Source of the DNA: a virus
Reading direction: 5' to 3' (one strand)
IMG/VR virus record: IMGVR_UViG_3300044522_000017
Location: 1-35,318 of that record
DNA: 35,318 nt
The notes under the pieces were generated by a model, which saw only the letters and a program-made list of their open reading frames with translations, was not told the DNA's origin and did not search any database. The translations under genes and the position numbers were made by a program. Shown piece after piece: positions 12,178 to 21,691 of this stretch. Every line of letters begins with the position of its first letter. Positions within the stretch are counted from its first letter, which is position 1.

Positions 12178-12507
12178 ATGGATAAAAAACTGTCGAAGTC
12201 TGTTGAAAACAACTTAAATAGGGCTGGTCGTAAGGCTGGAGTGCCTAATAAAGCCACTACAGAAGCCCGTGAAGCGATTAAAGCGTTACTTGATAGTAAC
12301 CTACCTTATATTCAATCGTGGATACAAAGCACCGCAGAAGGCATCTATGATGACCTTGCTGGTAAGTGGATTGTGCAACCTAACCCTGCTAAAGCCTGTG
12401 AGATAGTACAAAACCTAGTTGAATACTCTGTACCTAAGTTAGCTAGGACTGAAGTAGTAGGTGATGCTAAAGCCCCACAAAGGATGGTTATTTCTTGGAA
12501 GAAATAG
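12178..12507 (+). CDS. terS: Terminase small subunit-like protein
   Basis: A 109-residue protein directly before the large terminase. Its N-terminal stretch NRAGRKAGVPNKATTEAREAI is typical of phage small-terminase or adjacent DNA-binding proteins. The C-terminus (VPKLARTEVVG...QRMVISWKK) is also common at this locus. It would recognise the packaging start and deliver DNA to the motor. The ribosome site is weak (TTGAGAA). Its end overlaps the large subunit by 13 bases, suggesting coupling. Confidence 0.75.
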   Translation: MDKKLSKSVENNLNRAGRKAGVPNKATTEAREAIKALLDSNLPYIQSWIQSTAEGIYDDLAGKWIVQPNPAKACEIVQNLVEYSVPKLARTEVVGDAKAPQRMVISWKK

Positions 12508-13838
12508 AGATTGAACTAGACTACAAGCCTAGAGAAGTATTCTTAGATTTCCACGATAGAGAACAACGCTGGGCTGTCATAGTAGCGCATAGACGCTGTG
12601 GCAAGACTGTTAGCTGTATTAATGACATCATCTATAAAGCATTAACAGAGAATAAAGAAAACGCTATTTATGCGTATATAGCACCGTACTATAGCCAGGC
12701 TAAAACTATTGCTTGGGACTACTTAATGCGCTTTACTGAACCAGTAAGGGCAAAACACAATATTGCAGAATTATGGGTTGAATTAATTAATGGCGCAAAA
12801 ATTAGGCTATTTGGCGCAGATAACCCAGATAATTTGCGTGGCTTGGGATTGTGCGGAGTAGTGCTTGACGAATACGCTGATATGAAGCCCTCTACATGGG
12901 GTGCTGTAATACGCCCACTCTTAGCAGATAGACGGGGTTGGGCTGTATTTATTGGTACACCCAAGGGCCATAACCAATTTTGGGATATATATAACCAAGC
13001 TGGCAAAGACGATGGTTGGTATTGCAGAACATTTAGGGCTAGTCAAACTGGGTTACTTGCACAGTCAGAGTTAGAAGATGCTGCTAAGTCTATGACTCAA
13101 GACCAATACCTACAAGAGTTTGAATGTGACTTTGAAAGCGCTATTATTGGTTCGTTTTACGGTAAAGAAATGCGTTCTTTAACTGATTCAGACCGCATAA
13201 CACCAATAGAGTATGACCCTTTATTCCCATTAGAAAGTGCTTGGGACTTAGGTTACTCAGACGATACAACTATTTGGACATTCCAAGTGGTGCATGGCGA
13301 GGTTAGATTCCTTGATTACCAAACAAGTAATGGCAACAGTATTCCCTACTACACAGGGTACATACAGCAGAAAGAAAAAGAGTACAACTGCAAATATGAC
13401 ACTCATTGGCTACCTCATGACGCTAAGGCAAAAACACTAGCAAGTGGAGGAAAGTCAATAATTGAACAACTTTCTTTGAAAATTCCGTTAAAATCTATGA
13501 AGATTGTGCCAAATTTGTCACTTCAAGACGGAATTCAAGCAACACGCATGATGCTATTGCGTAGCTGGTTTGACCCTAAGTGCGAAGAAGGTATTGAATG
13601 TTTAAGACAGTATCAGCGTGAGTATGACGAGGATAAGAAGATTTTTAGAGATAAACCTAGACATGATTGGGCTTCACATGGCGCAGACGCATTTAGGATG
13701 GCAGCAGTAGCTTGGAAAGAACAGGCAAGACTTCCCCATAAAGACGACTCGATTACTGGGGTTTTTGTAGGACAAACAGATGTTTCGTTGAATGACTTGT
13801 GGAAAGCAAACCCCAAGCCAACAACAGGGAGAATTTGA
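12495..13838 (+). CDS. terL: Terminase large subunit (packaging ATPase-nuclease)
   Basis: A 447-residue packaging motor. The ATPase half shows the Walker A-like AHRRCGKT (31-38), Walker B VVLDE (122-126) and the coupling motif GTPKG (154-158). The nuclease half shows WDLGYSDDT (Asp251 and Asp256/257) and a C-terminal HDWASHGADAFR block with the last acidic ligand. The start is TTG 12495: no ATG occurs before Walker A and AAAGGA lies about ten bases upstream, inside terS. The length is normal. Next to the portal, it sets the headful or cohesive-end packaging mode, which cannot be told from motifs alone. Confidence 0.95.
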   Translation: MEEIEIELDYKPREVFLDFHDREQRWAVIVAHRRCGKTVSCINDIIYKALTENKENAIYAYIAPYYSQAKTIAWDYLMRFTEPVRAKHNIAELWVELINGAKIRLFGADNPDNLRGLGLCGVVLDEYADMKPSTWGAVIRPLLADRRGWAVFIGTPKGHNQFWDIYNQAGKDDGWYCRTFRASQTGLLAQSELEDAAKSMTQDQYLQEFECDFESAIIGSFYGKEMRSLTDSDRITPIEYDPLFPLESAWDLGYSDDTTIWTFQVVHGEVRFLDYQTSNGNSIPYYTGYIQQKEKEYNCKYDTHWLPHDAKAKTLASGGKSIIEQLSLKIPLKSMKIVPNLSLQDGIQATRMMLLRSWFDPKCEEGIECLRQYQREYDEDKKIFRDKPRHDWASHGADAFRMAAVAWKEQARLPHKDDSITGVFVGQTDVSLNDLWKANPKPTTGRI

Positions 13839-16114
13839 TGGCGAATGACAAGGCAACGGTAAACCGTACATACGAAGATTGGTACAACTGTATCTTAGGG
13901 TATGAAAGGTCTTACAAGAAATGGGAGTCAAGGGCTGACCGCATTGTTAAGAAATACAAAGACGATAGCCGTTATGACCGCAACCCTAATGCCAGGTTTA
14001 ATATCCTTTGGTCAAATGTCCAAACAATTCAACCAGCTATCTTTGCTAGATTGCCACGCCCCGATGTTTCGAGGCGGTTTCGTGATAACGACCCAATAGG
14101 TAGAGTCGCATCAATGATGCTAGAACGGGCATTAGAGTTTGAGATTGAACACTATGGTGACTATAAGTCAGCAATGAACAACGCTGTATTAGACCGCTTA
14201 TTAGGTGGTCGTGGTGTTAGCTGGGTTCGTTATGAACCACACATTGTTGGTGAAATGGGTGGCATGGCTGATGGTGCGCCTGATGATGGCTACCAAGTAA
14301 CTGAAGATACCGATGAAGCCCAAACGCCAGAAGGTATGGAAAATGAGAACCAAGAACGCATAGAGTATGAGTGCGCCCCAGTAGACTATGTGCATTGGAA
14401 AGACTTTGGACATACTGTTGCACGCACCTGGGAAGAAGTAACTTCTGTATGGCGTAAAGTCTATATGACACGCCCAGCATTGGTTGAACGCTTTGGCGAA
14501 GATTTAGGCTACAAAATCCCATTGGATACCAAGCCTGACGATTTAAAGCAGTCTTACAAGTCTAATGACGGTGTATACGAAGCTGTTATCTATGAAATAT
14601 GGGACAAAGAAACAGGCAAGGTATATTGGTTATCTAAGTCATTAGGCAAGATTCTTGATGAACGGGATGACCCATTAGAGTTAGAGAACTTTTGGCCTTG
14701 TCCAAAGCCTTTGTACTCTACATTGACTACAGACAGCTTAGAACCAATCCCTGACTTTACTATTTACCAAGACCAAGCAAGAGAATTAGACACTTTGGCT
14801 GACCGTATTGATGGCCTTATTAACGCATTGAAAGTGCGTGGTGTGTATGACGCATCATCTTCTGAACTACAGCGCTTATTCTCTGAAGGCGAGAACAACA
14901 CCTTGATTCCAGTACACAACTGGATGGCATTTGCCGAAAAACAAGGTATGAAGGGCGCTATTGACTTAGTTGACATTACCCCATTTGCTAACGCATTGAT
15001 GTCTTGCTATCAAGCAATGGAACAAGTTAAGGGTCAAATCTATGAATTAATGGGTATTGCCGATATTCAGCGTGGTCAGACTGACCCTAATGAAACATTG
15101 GGCGCACAGATTATTAAGTCAAACAACGCTGCTGGTCGCTTAAAGACTATGCAACACTCAGTTGTAGACTTTGCTACTGAAATACTGCGTATTAAAGCCC
15201 AAATTATCTGTAATCATTTTACTGATGAAACATTAGTACAGATTAGTGGTGCTATGCAGTTGTCACCGCAAGACCAACAGATGATTCCACAGGCCATTGA
15301 ATTACTACGCAATGATGCAAGCAAGAATTTCCGCATAGAAGTCACCTCTGACTCCATGATTTACCAAGATGAACAGCAAGAAAAGGCAGATAGAACCGCT
15401 TTCCTAGCTGCTATTGGTCAATTTACACAGATGGCGTTACCAGCAGCAGCACAAGCACCTGAATTAGTGCCTATGTTGATGGAAATGTTGAAGTTTGGCG
15501 TAACAGCGTTTAAAGCTGGTAAGCAATTAGAAGGAATTATTGACGAAACTGCTGATAAATTCCGTGACCAGGCTAAACAAGCTGAAGGTCAGCCTAAACC
15601 ACCGTCTGTTGAAGTACAAAAGATGCAGATGCAACAACAAGCTGATATGCAAAAGCTACAAATGCAGTCACAGTTAGAACAGCAGAAGATGGCTGCACAG
15701 ATGGAGTTAGAAAAGGCTAAACAAGAGTACCAGGCGCAAGAAAACCAACTTAAATTCCAGTTAGAAGAACAGCGCAATCAGATGCAGATGGACATGGAAA
15801 TGAAAGTTGCCCAGATGAAGTCAATGACTGAGAGAAACACTCAAGTATTGTTGGCCCATATTAATAATGGTGCAAAGATTGAAGTAGCCCGCATTGGTGC
15901 TGATGAATCAGATGGCGCACAAGCCTATATGACTGAGGAAACCCTAGCACACGCTATGGAACACCCAATGCAGCCTATTGCTAACGCTATTGGTCAAGGT
16001 AATGAACAAATGGCACAGGCTATTACTGCACTTGTTGATACAATCAATGCACAACAAAGTAGACCTAAGACTGTAGTTAGAGGTCAAGACGGCAAAATTA
16101 TAGGTGTCCAATAA
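13838..16114 (+). CDS. Portal protein
   Basis: A 758-residue portal protein of the large podovirus (P22/Bcep22-like) type. It forms the ring through which DNA enters and leaves the capsid. Typical pieces include NARFNILWSNVQTIQPAIFA, the long domain with DYVHWKDFGH, and GIADIQRGQTDPNETLGAQ. Residues about 586-667 are a Gln/Met-rich, probably coiled-coil barrel-like region. ATG 13838 overlaps the terminase stop (TGATG) and has GGGAG upstream; an earlier in-frame codon would enter terL. Confidence 0.92.
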   Translation: MANDKATVNRTYEDWYNCILGYERSYKKWESRADRIVKKYKDDSRYDRNPNARFNILWSNVQTIQPAIFARLPRPDVSRRFRDNDPIGRVASMMLERALEFEIEHYGDYKSAMNNAVLDRLLGGRGVSWVRYEPHIVGEMGGMADGAPDDGYQVTEDTDEAQTPEGMENENQERIEYECAPVDYVHWKDFGHTVARTWEEVTSVWRKVYMTRPALVERFGEDLGYKIPLDTKPDDLKQSYKSNDGVYEAVIYEIWDKETGKVYWLSKSLGKILDERDDPLELENFWPCPKPLYSTLTTDSLEPIPDFTIYQDQARELDTLADRIDGLINALKVRGVYDASSSELQRLFSEGENNTLIPVHNWMAFAEKQGMKGAIDLVDITPFANALMSCYQAMEQVKGQIYELMGIADIQRGQTDPNETLGAQIIKSNNAAGRLKTMQHSVVDFATEILRIKAQIICNHFTDETLVQISGAMQLSPQDQQMIPQAIELLRNDASKNFRIEVTSDSMIYQDEQQEKADRTAFLAAIGQFTQMALPAAAQAPELVPMLMEMLKFGVTAFKAGKQLEGIIDETADKFRDQAKQAEGQPKPPSVEVQKMQMQQQADMQKLQMQSQLEQQKMAAQMELEKAKQEYQAQENQLKFQLEEQRNQMQMDMEMKVAQMKSMTERNTQVLLAHINNGAKIEVARIGADESDGAQAYMTEETLAHAMEHPMQPIANAIGQGNEQMAQAITALVDTINAQQSRPKTVVRGQDGKIIGVQ

Positions 16115-18204
16115 TGGCTATAACGGTCAAGCATAGTAAGGTTTCAACGATACCTGACGGTGATGACACATCGTTAGTACGCCCAACTGATTGGAACGCA
16201 GACCATACTTTAGTTGGTACTGTACCTGTAGCTAACGGTGGTACAGGTGCAGCTACATTAACTGGCTATGTTAAGGGTAATGGCACAAGCACAATGACTG
16301 CTGCTGCCACTATTCCTAACACCGATGTAACTGGTCTAGGTACAATGTCCACGCAAAACAGTAATAACATAAATGTTACTGGTGGGGCAATGTCTGGCGT
16401 TACGATTAGTGACTACATTCCTACCACGCAAAAGGCTGCTGCATTAGGCGTAGCTACATTAGATTCATCTACCAAAGTACCTATTAGTCAAATACCTGAC
16501 GCTGTCATTGGTGCGCTGAATTATCAAGGAACATGGGATGCAAGTACTAATACTCCTACTCTTACTTCCTCTGTTGGTACTAAGGGTTATTACTATGTGG
16601 TTAGTGTCGCTGGCAGTACTAACCTTAATGGGACTACTGATTGGTTGGTTGGCGATTGGGCGGTTTATAACGGCACGATTTGGCAAAAGGTAGACAATAC
16701 TGACTCTGTTACCTCAGTAAATACCCTTACAGGCGCAGTAGTGTTAACCACTACAAACATTGCCGAAGGCACAAACCTTTACTACACAGACGCTAGGGCT
16801 AGGGCATCAGTTAGCGCTGGTACAGGCATTAGCTATAACAATACTACAGGTGTTATTACTAATTCTTCCCCATCATTAGGTGGTGATGTAGTTGGCCCAG
16901 CAAGTGCCACAGATAATGCAATAGCACGATTTGATACCACTACAGGTAAATTACTGCAAAACAGCATAGTTACAGTAAGTGATACAGGTGCAATTACAGG
17001 GCTTATTGAAGAAAACTTTACACCAGTTACAGCCCCTTCCTATTTAGAAGGCAAAGTTTTTTACGATACAGATGCCAAAACATTAGCTTATTACAACGAT
17101 AACAGTCAAATGACTGTAAATATCGGCCAAGAAAACATTGTTAGAGTACGCAATCAAACAGGCGCAACCATACCTGATGGAACAGTAGTTTATATAAATG
17201 GCGCAACGGGCAACACTCCAACCATTGCCAAAGCAATAGCAACTAGCTTTGCTACTGCTGACATTATTGGTGTAACTACCACATCTATTGCAAACAATGG
17301 TTTTGGTTATGTAACTATTAATGGATTGGTTAATGGTTTAGATACTTCTGCATTTGCCGAAGGTGCAGCCGTATTCTTATCAGCTACAACTGCTGGCGCA
17401 TATACAGCTACCGAACCTACAAGGCCTAATTATTCAATTCAAGTAGGCGTAATTCTTAGGTCTAACCCTAGTGTTGGCACATTGTTAGTTTCAGTACAAT
17501 TTATTTCTACAGAAACTCAGCACATTATTGGCACAATTCCAGTAGACCAAGGTGGAACAGGTCAAACTAGCTATACCAATGGGCAACTGCTAATTGGCAA
17601 TACAACAGGCAATACCCTTACAAAAGCCACATTAACGGCTGGTACTGGTGTTTCTGTAACTAATGGCACAGGGTCAATTACATTAACAAACACAGCCCCA
17701 GACCAAACTGTAGCTATTGCTAGCGGTACAGGCATTAGTGTTACTGGTACTTACCCTAACTTTACAGTTACCAATACAGAACCTTCAAGCGGTGGTACGG
17801 TAACTAGCGTTAGCGCCACAGCACCATTAACAAGTTCTGGTGGGGCTACGCCTAACCTGGCTATGCCAGCAGCCACAACAAGCGTAAATGGTTATCTTAC
17901 AAGCACAGATTGGACTACTTTTAACAGTAAAGCCCCTGCTGTAACTTATACTACTAACTATGTGCCATTTGGTCAGGGAACAACAACCCCTAACCTATCG
18001 GCTAGTTTTACCTATGTAACTGGTACAGGTACTTTAACTGCGCCAGTAGTTTCAGCAAGTAATGGTCTTGTATTAAACAGCGCAACTGTTAGTGCAAGTT
18101 TCTCAATTCCAAGCGGAAGCAACGCAATGTCTGTTGGCCCAATAACTGTGGCAAGTGGACAGACTGTTACAGTTGCTTCTGGTAACCGTTGGGTGGTTCT
18201 CTAA
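16114..18204 (+). CDS. Large modular tail fibre / virion adhesin
   Basis: A 696-residue Thr/Ser/Gly-rich protein made of typical fibre modules. NGGTGAATL-type and DQGGTGQTSYTNGQLLIGN repeats recur, with DARARASVSAGTG and GGDVVGPASATDNAIARFD blocks. The last part (SFSIPSGSNAMSVGP...ASGNRWVVL) is a common C-terminal tip of phage fibres. It starts on the portal stop (TAATG). It would be an exposed receptor-binding or spike component. Its place between portal and scaffold, rather than after the tail genes, is notable. Confidence 0.8.
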   Translation: MAITVKHSKVSTIPDGDDTSLVRPTDWNADHTLVGTVPVANGGTGAATLTGYVKGNGTSTMTAAATIPNTDVTGLGTMSTQNSNNINVTGGAMSGVTISDYIPTTQKAAALGVATLDSSTKVPISQIPDAVIGALNYQGTWDASTNTPTLTSSVGTKGYYYVVSVAGSTNLNGTTDWLVGDWAVYNGTIWQKVDNTDSVTSVNTLTGAVVLTTTNIAEGTNLYYTDARARASVSAGTGISYNNTTGVITNSSPSLGGDVVGPASATDNAIARFDTTTGKLLQNSIVTVSDTGAITGLIEENFTPVTAPSYLEGKVFYDTDAKTLAYYNDNSQMTVNIGQENIVRVRNQTGATIPDGTVVYINGATGNTPTIAKAIATSFATADIIGVTTTSIANNGFGYVTINGLVNGLDTSAFAEGAAVFLSATTAGAYTATEPTRPNYSIQVGVILRSNPSVGTLLVSVQFISTETQHIIGTIPVDQGGTGQTSYTNGQLLIGNTTGNTLTKATLTAGTGVSVTNGTGSITLTNTAPDQTVAIASGTGISVTGTYPNFTVTNTEPSSGGTVTSVSATAPLTSSGGATPNLAMPAATTSVNGYLTSTDWTTFNSKAPAVTYTTNYVPFGQGTTTPNLSASFTYVTGTGTLTAPVVSASNGLVLNSATVSASFSIPSGSNAMSVGPITVASGQTVTVASGNRWVVL

Positions 18205-18728
18205 TGAGTTCAATAGTCTTATCTGGTGACACAAGCGGTACAGTTACCGTTGCTGTACCTGCTGTAGCTGGTACTAATACCGTTACTATTGCAGCGCAAA
18301 CTGGTACGCTTAACGCTGCTGGGCCAGCTTTTAGTGCTTATGCTTCAAGTGGAACATCTGTTGGTAATGGCGCAGAAGTAATAGTAGGTTTTCAAACAGA
18401 AGAATTTGATACTAATAATAATTTTGCATCAAACAGATTTACTCCTACTGTTGCTGGCTACTATCAAATAAATGCTATGGTTGGTTACAACGGCAATTTT
18501 AGTTTTACTTTAGTTAATTTAAATAAAAATGGTTCAGCATATAAAAGAGGCGCACAAAGTTATACAAACTCAAGTGCATCGCAATTTGGTATTTCATCAT
18601 TAGTTTATTTAAATGGTTCAACTGATTATGTTGAAATATCTACAACTCAAAATTCTGGAAGTACACAAACAACAGTAGCGGGCATTTCAATAACTTGGTT
18701 TAATGCTTGTTTAGTGAGGGGCGCATAA
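18204..18728 (+). CDS. C1q-like domain virion protein
   Basis: A 174-residue protein. An N-terminal beta stretch (VLSGDTSGTVTVAVPAVAG) is followed by a C1q/TNF-like jelly-roll from about residue 40: PAFSAYASSGTSV, then FTPTVAGYYQINAMVGY and SSLVYLNGSTDYVEI. Such trimeric domains sit at the tips of phage fibres and bind surface sugars or proteins. It starts on the previous stop (TAATG), so it works as a separate fibre piece or tip. Confidence 0.75.
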   Translation: MSSIVLSGDTSGTVTVAVPAVAGTNTVTIAAQTGTLNAAGPAFSAYASSGTSVGNGAEVIVGFQTEEFDTNNNFASNRFTPTVAGYYQINAMVGYNGNFSFTLVNLNKNGSAYKRGAQSYTNSSASQFGISSLVYLNGSTDYVEISTTQNSGSTQTTVAGISITWFNACLVRGA

Positions 18729-19228
18729 TGCCAAGATTAGAAATGCGATTAGAAGATTTTGAACCATTCTTTGAATACAAAGACGGTCAGCTTATTCGCA
18801 AAATTGACCAAAAACACAAGAATAAAGGCAGAATTGCTGGATACCCTGACGCTAAAGGTTATTTAAAAGTAACGCATAAAACCAAAGGATATATGGTTCA
18901 TCGTATTGTTTTCTTATTGCATCATGGTTATTGCCCTGATTTTGTAGACCATATTGATAACGACCACACAAACAATCGTATTGAGAACCTACGACCAGCA
19001 GATATAACAACCAATCACTATAACTGTAAGACTCCATGTAATAACAAAACAGGAATTAAAGGCGTGCATAAAATAAAGCGCCAAAAAGGTTATCAAGCTG
19101 CTATTAGCTACAACAAAAAGAAAGTATATTTAGGGACTTTTCCAACAGTAGCTTTAGCTGGAGAGTTTGTAGGACTTGCTAGAGATATGCTTCATGGCGA
19201 ATTTGCCAATCATGGATTAGGAGTTTAA
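18728..19228 (+). CDS. Free-standing HNH homing endonuclease with AP2 domain
   Basis: A 166-residue homing endonuclease. The HNH core is YMVHRIVFLLHHG (56-68) followed by VDHIDNDHTNNRIENLRP (73-90). The C-terminal AP2-type DNA-binding domain spans about 108-163 (GIKGVHKIKRQKGYQAAISY, then KKVYLGTFPTVALAGEF). Such genes spread by cutting intron- or gene-free alleles. It fits between two fibre genes at TAATG junctions, with no sign of an intron. It is selfish DNA in the receptor-binding cassette and may help exchange fibre modules. Confidence 0.9.
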   Translation: MPRLEMRLEDFEPFFEYKDGQLIRKIDQKHKNKGRIAGYPDAKGYLKVTHKTKGYMVHRIVFLLHHGYCPDFVDHIDNDHTNNRIENLRPADITTNHYNCKTPCNNKTGIKGVHKIKRQKGYQAAISYNKKKVYLGTFPTVALAGEFVGLARDMLHGEFANHGLGV

Positions 19229-19229
19229 T

Positions 19230-20354
19230 ATGCCCTACGGCACGGTAAACGCAGATGTAATAAGCACTAGCGTAGCAAATACCTCGCTAGGCGCTGGAAA
19301 CGCTACACGCTTTAAGAATCGCATTATTAACGGTGATATGCGTATTGACCAGCGTAATGCTGGTGCTTCAATAACTCAATCTACATCTGTCCAATATATA
19401 GTAGATAGATTTGCTTTGTTTGGTAGCGTAGCCTCCAAATGCACAGGTCAGCAAAATCAAGGTTCTGTAACACCTCCAACAGGGTTTACAAATTATTCTG
19501 GAGTGACTTCATCTTCAGCTTATACGGTAGGCGCTAGTGAACAGTTTTTAATGTGGCAAAGAATTGAAGGGCTTAATGTTGCAGACTTAGGTTGGGGAAC
19601 AGCTAATGCTAAAGCTATTACTTTGTCATTCTGGGTGAGAAGTTCATTAACAGGAACTTTTGGCGGTGTCTTTAAAAATTCCGCTGGTAACCGTTCTTAC
19701 CCATTTACATACACAATTACAACAGCAAACACTTGGGAACTTGAAACTATAAGCATTGCAGGTGATACCACGGGTACATGGCTTACAACAAACGGTCTTG
19801 GTATAAACGTATATTGGGGATTAGGTGTAGGTTCTACTTTAAGCGGAACTGCTGGGTCTTGGTCTGCTGGTGATTTTTCATCAGCCACAGGCGCAACAAG
19901 CGTAGTAGGTACAAATGGCGCAACATTCTACATAACAGGCGTACAACTAGAAGTAGGTAGTTCTGCTACTGGATTTGAATATGTTGATTACGGTACTCAA
20001 GAAGCAATGTGCCAAAGGTATTTTTTTAGAAAAAATATTGTTTCAACTTCTGCTGACTTTGTTACTACTTTACAAGCGTATAGTACAAGCGCTGCTTATG
20101 GAAAATTTTGTGATTTACCAGTAACCATGCGAACAACCCCAACTGGGACTTTATCTGCTATAGGACATTTTAGGGCAAGCAACGCTTCTGCTGGTTCTGC
20201 AGCCGTATTTACTGGTGGGTCAATAGATTCTTTAAGTCCTACATCCATTGGCACTACTGGCATGACTGGTTCATCTGGGCTTGTTGCTGGTAGCGCTACC
20301 GTTATTTCAGCTAATACTACTTCTGCATGGATTGCAGCTTCAGCGGAGTTATAA
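19230..20354 (+). CDS. Tail fibre / carbohydrate-binding virion protein
   Basis: A 374-residue protein with the familiar phage fibre stretch FKNRIINGDMRIDQRNAGAS (28-47) and later VGSSATGFEYVDYGTQEAMCQRYF (near 243-266). These occur in many phage tail and adhesin proteins with a jelly-roll, sugar-binding-like domain. The C-terminal 110 residues are beta-rich and probably the variable tip. It follows the homing endonuclease by one base. A receptor-binding role is inferred from family and place. Confidence 0.75.
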   Translation: MPYGTVNADVISTSVANTSLGAGNATRFKNRIINGDMRIDQRNAGASITQSTSVQYIVDRFALFGSVASKCTGQQNQGSVTPPTGFTNYSGVTSSSAYTVGASEQFLMWQRIEGLNVADLGWGTANAKAITLSFWVRSSLTGTFGGVFKNSAGNRSYPFTYTITTANTWELETISIAGDTTGTWLTTNGLGINVYWGLGVGSTLSGTAGSWSAGDFSSATGATSVVGTNGATFYITGVQLEVGSSATGFEYVDYGTQEAMCQRYFFRKNIVSTSADFVTTLQAYSTSAAYGKFCDLPVTMRTTPTGTLSAIGHFRASNASAGSAAVFTGGSIDSLSPTSIGTTGMTGSSGLVAGSATVISANTTSAWIAASAEL

Positions 20355-20355
20355 A

Positions 20356-20520
20356 ATGTACCAATTAAAAAATAGTCCTACAACTGGCGAGTTAATGACA
20401 GGCGTTTTGCGCTTATCAGACCTTGCTTGGATTCCAGATGATATAGAAAACACAGATTGGCAAGCCTATCAAGCATGGTTAGCCGAAGGCAACACCCCAT
20501 TACCACCAGAAGGAAACTAA
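20356..20520 (+). CDS. Small tail-fibre assembly chaperone-like protein
   Basis: A 54-residue protein. Its C-terminal half, IENTDWQAYQAWLAEGNTPL ending PPEGN, matches the end of many phage fibre assembly chaperones and fibre-linked small proteins. The ATG 20356 lies one base after the fibre stop; the longer reading upstream is a frame artefact over the fibre gene. It probably helps fold or attach the fibre encoded just before it. Confidence 0.65.
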   Translation: MYQLKNSPTTGELMTGVLRLSDLAWIPDDIENTDWQAYQAWLAEGNTPLPPEGN

Positions 20521-20521
20521 T

Positions 20522-20875
20522 ATGACTTACTTTGCACAATGTGAACAAACTAGCGAACCATCATTAAAAGTAGTACTTGATGTAATTCGTGCAGACCAAG
20601 AGTTTGTAGACACTCAACCTGGCTATTGGGTACAAACAGACTACAACACTTACGGTAATGTGCATTACGCACCATCACCTCCTGCTGAACCGCACACACC
20701 TGACGGTGGCACACCATTGCGTGCTAACTACGCTGGTATTGGCTATACATTAGATGAGTCAGTAGTTATTGACGGTGTAGTAGGCGTGTTTTACGCACCT
20801 AAACCAACAGAACCAGGTAATTGGGTATTAAATACATCCACTTACCTTTGGGAAGATGTACCTGTAGAGGCTTAA
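20522..20875 (+). CDS. Small virion-associated protein of the fibre cassette
   Basis: A 117-residue protein of a type common in freshwater and marine phages: MTYFAQCEQ at the start, DQEFVDTQPGYWVQTDYNT, then GGTPLRANYAGIGYTLDE and YAPKPTEPGNWVLN with a WEDVP ending. Related proteins sit in tail or fibre operons and are usually called structural, without a known role. It starts one base after the upstream stop. Confidence 0.65.
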   Translation: MTYFAQCEQTSEPSLKVVLDVIRADQEFVDTQPGYWVQTDYNTYGNVHYAPSPPAEPHTPDGGTPLRANYAGIGYTLDESVVIDGVVGVFYAPKPTEPGNWVLNTSTYLWEDVPVEA

Positions 20876-20876
20876 T

Positions 20877-21353
20877 ATGACATTTATTGTCGATGGCACA
20901 AGTGGCCTAACTTTTCCTAATAGCACGGTGCAAGCTAGTGCTGGAACTGTATTGCAAGTTGTTCAAAGTACTTATACAACAAGCACAAGTAATTCAACAG
21001 GCACTTACGCTGATACTGGTTTAACTGCTTCTATTACACCTAAATTTTCTACTAGCAAAATATTAGTAATTGCAAATCAAATGGGCGTAAGAAAAATAAA
21101 TGATACAGGTGTAAATTTTAATTTATGTAGAAATGGTACAAACATTAATAATTTTGTAACTTTTGTTGCTGGAACATCATCTACCTCAGAAATGGCTGTT
21201 GGGTCTTGCGTTTTTACATATTTAGATAGCCCAGCAACAACTTCTACTGTAACTTATAAAACACAGTTTGCTTCTCGAACTGCACCATCTGTTGTAAATG
21301 TTCAGTATTTAACAGCAACTTCTACTATTACTTTAATGGAGATTGCAGCATGA
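20877..21353 (+). CDS. Short tail fibre-like protein
   Basis: A 158-residue beta-rich protein. The start (FIVDGTSGLTFPNSTVQASAG) is a typical fibre attachment stretch. It is followed by VLQVVQSTYTT and DTGLTASITPKFSTSKILV, a domain repeated in many phage fibre genes. The C-terminal part is likely the variable tip. It overlaps the next chaperone-like gene by four bases (ATGA), implying that the two act as a pair. Confidence 0.7.
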   Translation: MTFIVDGTSGLTFPNSTVQASAGTVLQVVQSTYTTSTSNSTGTYADTGLTASITPKFSTSKILVIANQMGVRKINDTGVNFNLCRNGTNINNFVTFVAGTSSTSEMAVGSCVFTYLDSPATTSTVTYKTQFASRTAPSVVNVQYLTATSTITLMEIAA

Positions 21354-21691
21354 ATGATTATTTTATTGATGCCATTTATTTACTTTATCCACAAGTTGTT
21401 AGAACTGTTGGCGAAGAAGCGTTTGATGTTGAAGGTAATCAAGTAATTTATAACCCTGTTGCGGTGCAACAAGAAGCTGACAAATTGTCATGTGCTAATC
21501 AAGCTAAAGCCATTCTTAACTCAACCGATTGGACTTCTATTGCCGATGTAGGCGACCCATTAAAGTCAAACCCATACCTTGTAAACCAAGCTGAGTTTAT
21601 TGCTTATAGAAGCACAGTTAGAGGCTATGCTGTTAACCCTGTAGTTGACCCTGTATGGCCTACACCTCCTACGGAACAATGGTTTAACTAA
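21350..21691 (+). CDS. XkdW-like tail fibre chaperone-type protein
   Basis: A 113-residue protein with the pattern ANQAKAILNSTDWTSIADV, SNPYLVNQAEFIAYRSTVR and a Pro/Trp ending (VWPTPPTEQWF). This set occurs in small tail-fibre assembly or XkdW-like proteins. It is coupled to the fibre gene before it through ATGA. Probable role: folding or attachment of that fibre. Confidence 0.65.
   Translation: MNDYFIDAIYLLYPQVVRTVGEEAFDVEGNQVIYNPVAVQQEADKLSCANQAKAILNSTDWTSIADVGDPLKSNPYLVNQAEFIAYRSTVRGYAVNPVVDPVWPTPPTEQWFN

Noticed and set aside
20281-20355. Leucine-rich N-terminal extension of the 54-residue chaperone-like protein
   Set aside because: This part is the fibre gene's 3' end read in another frame. 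The real ATG is at 20356, just after the fibre stop.
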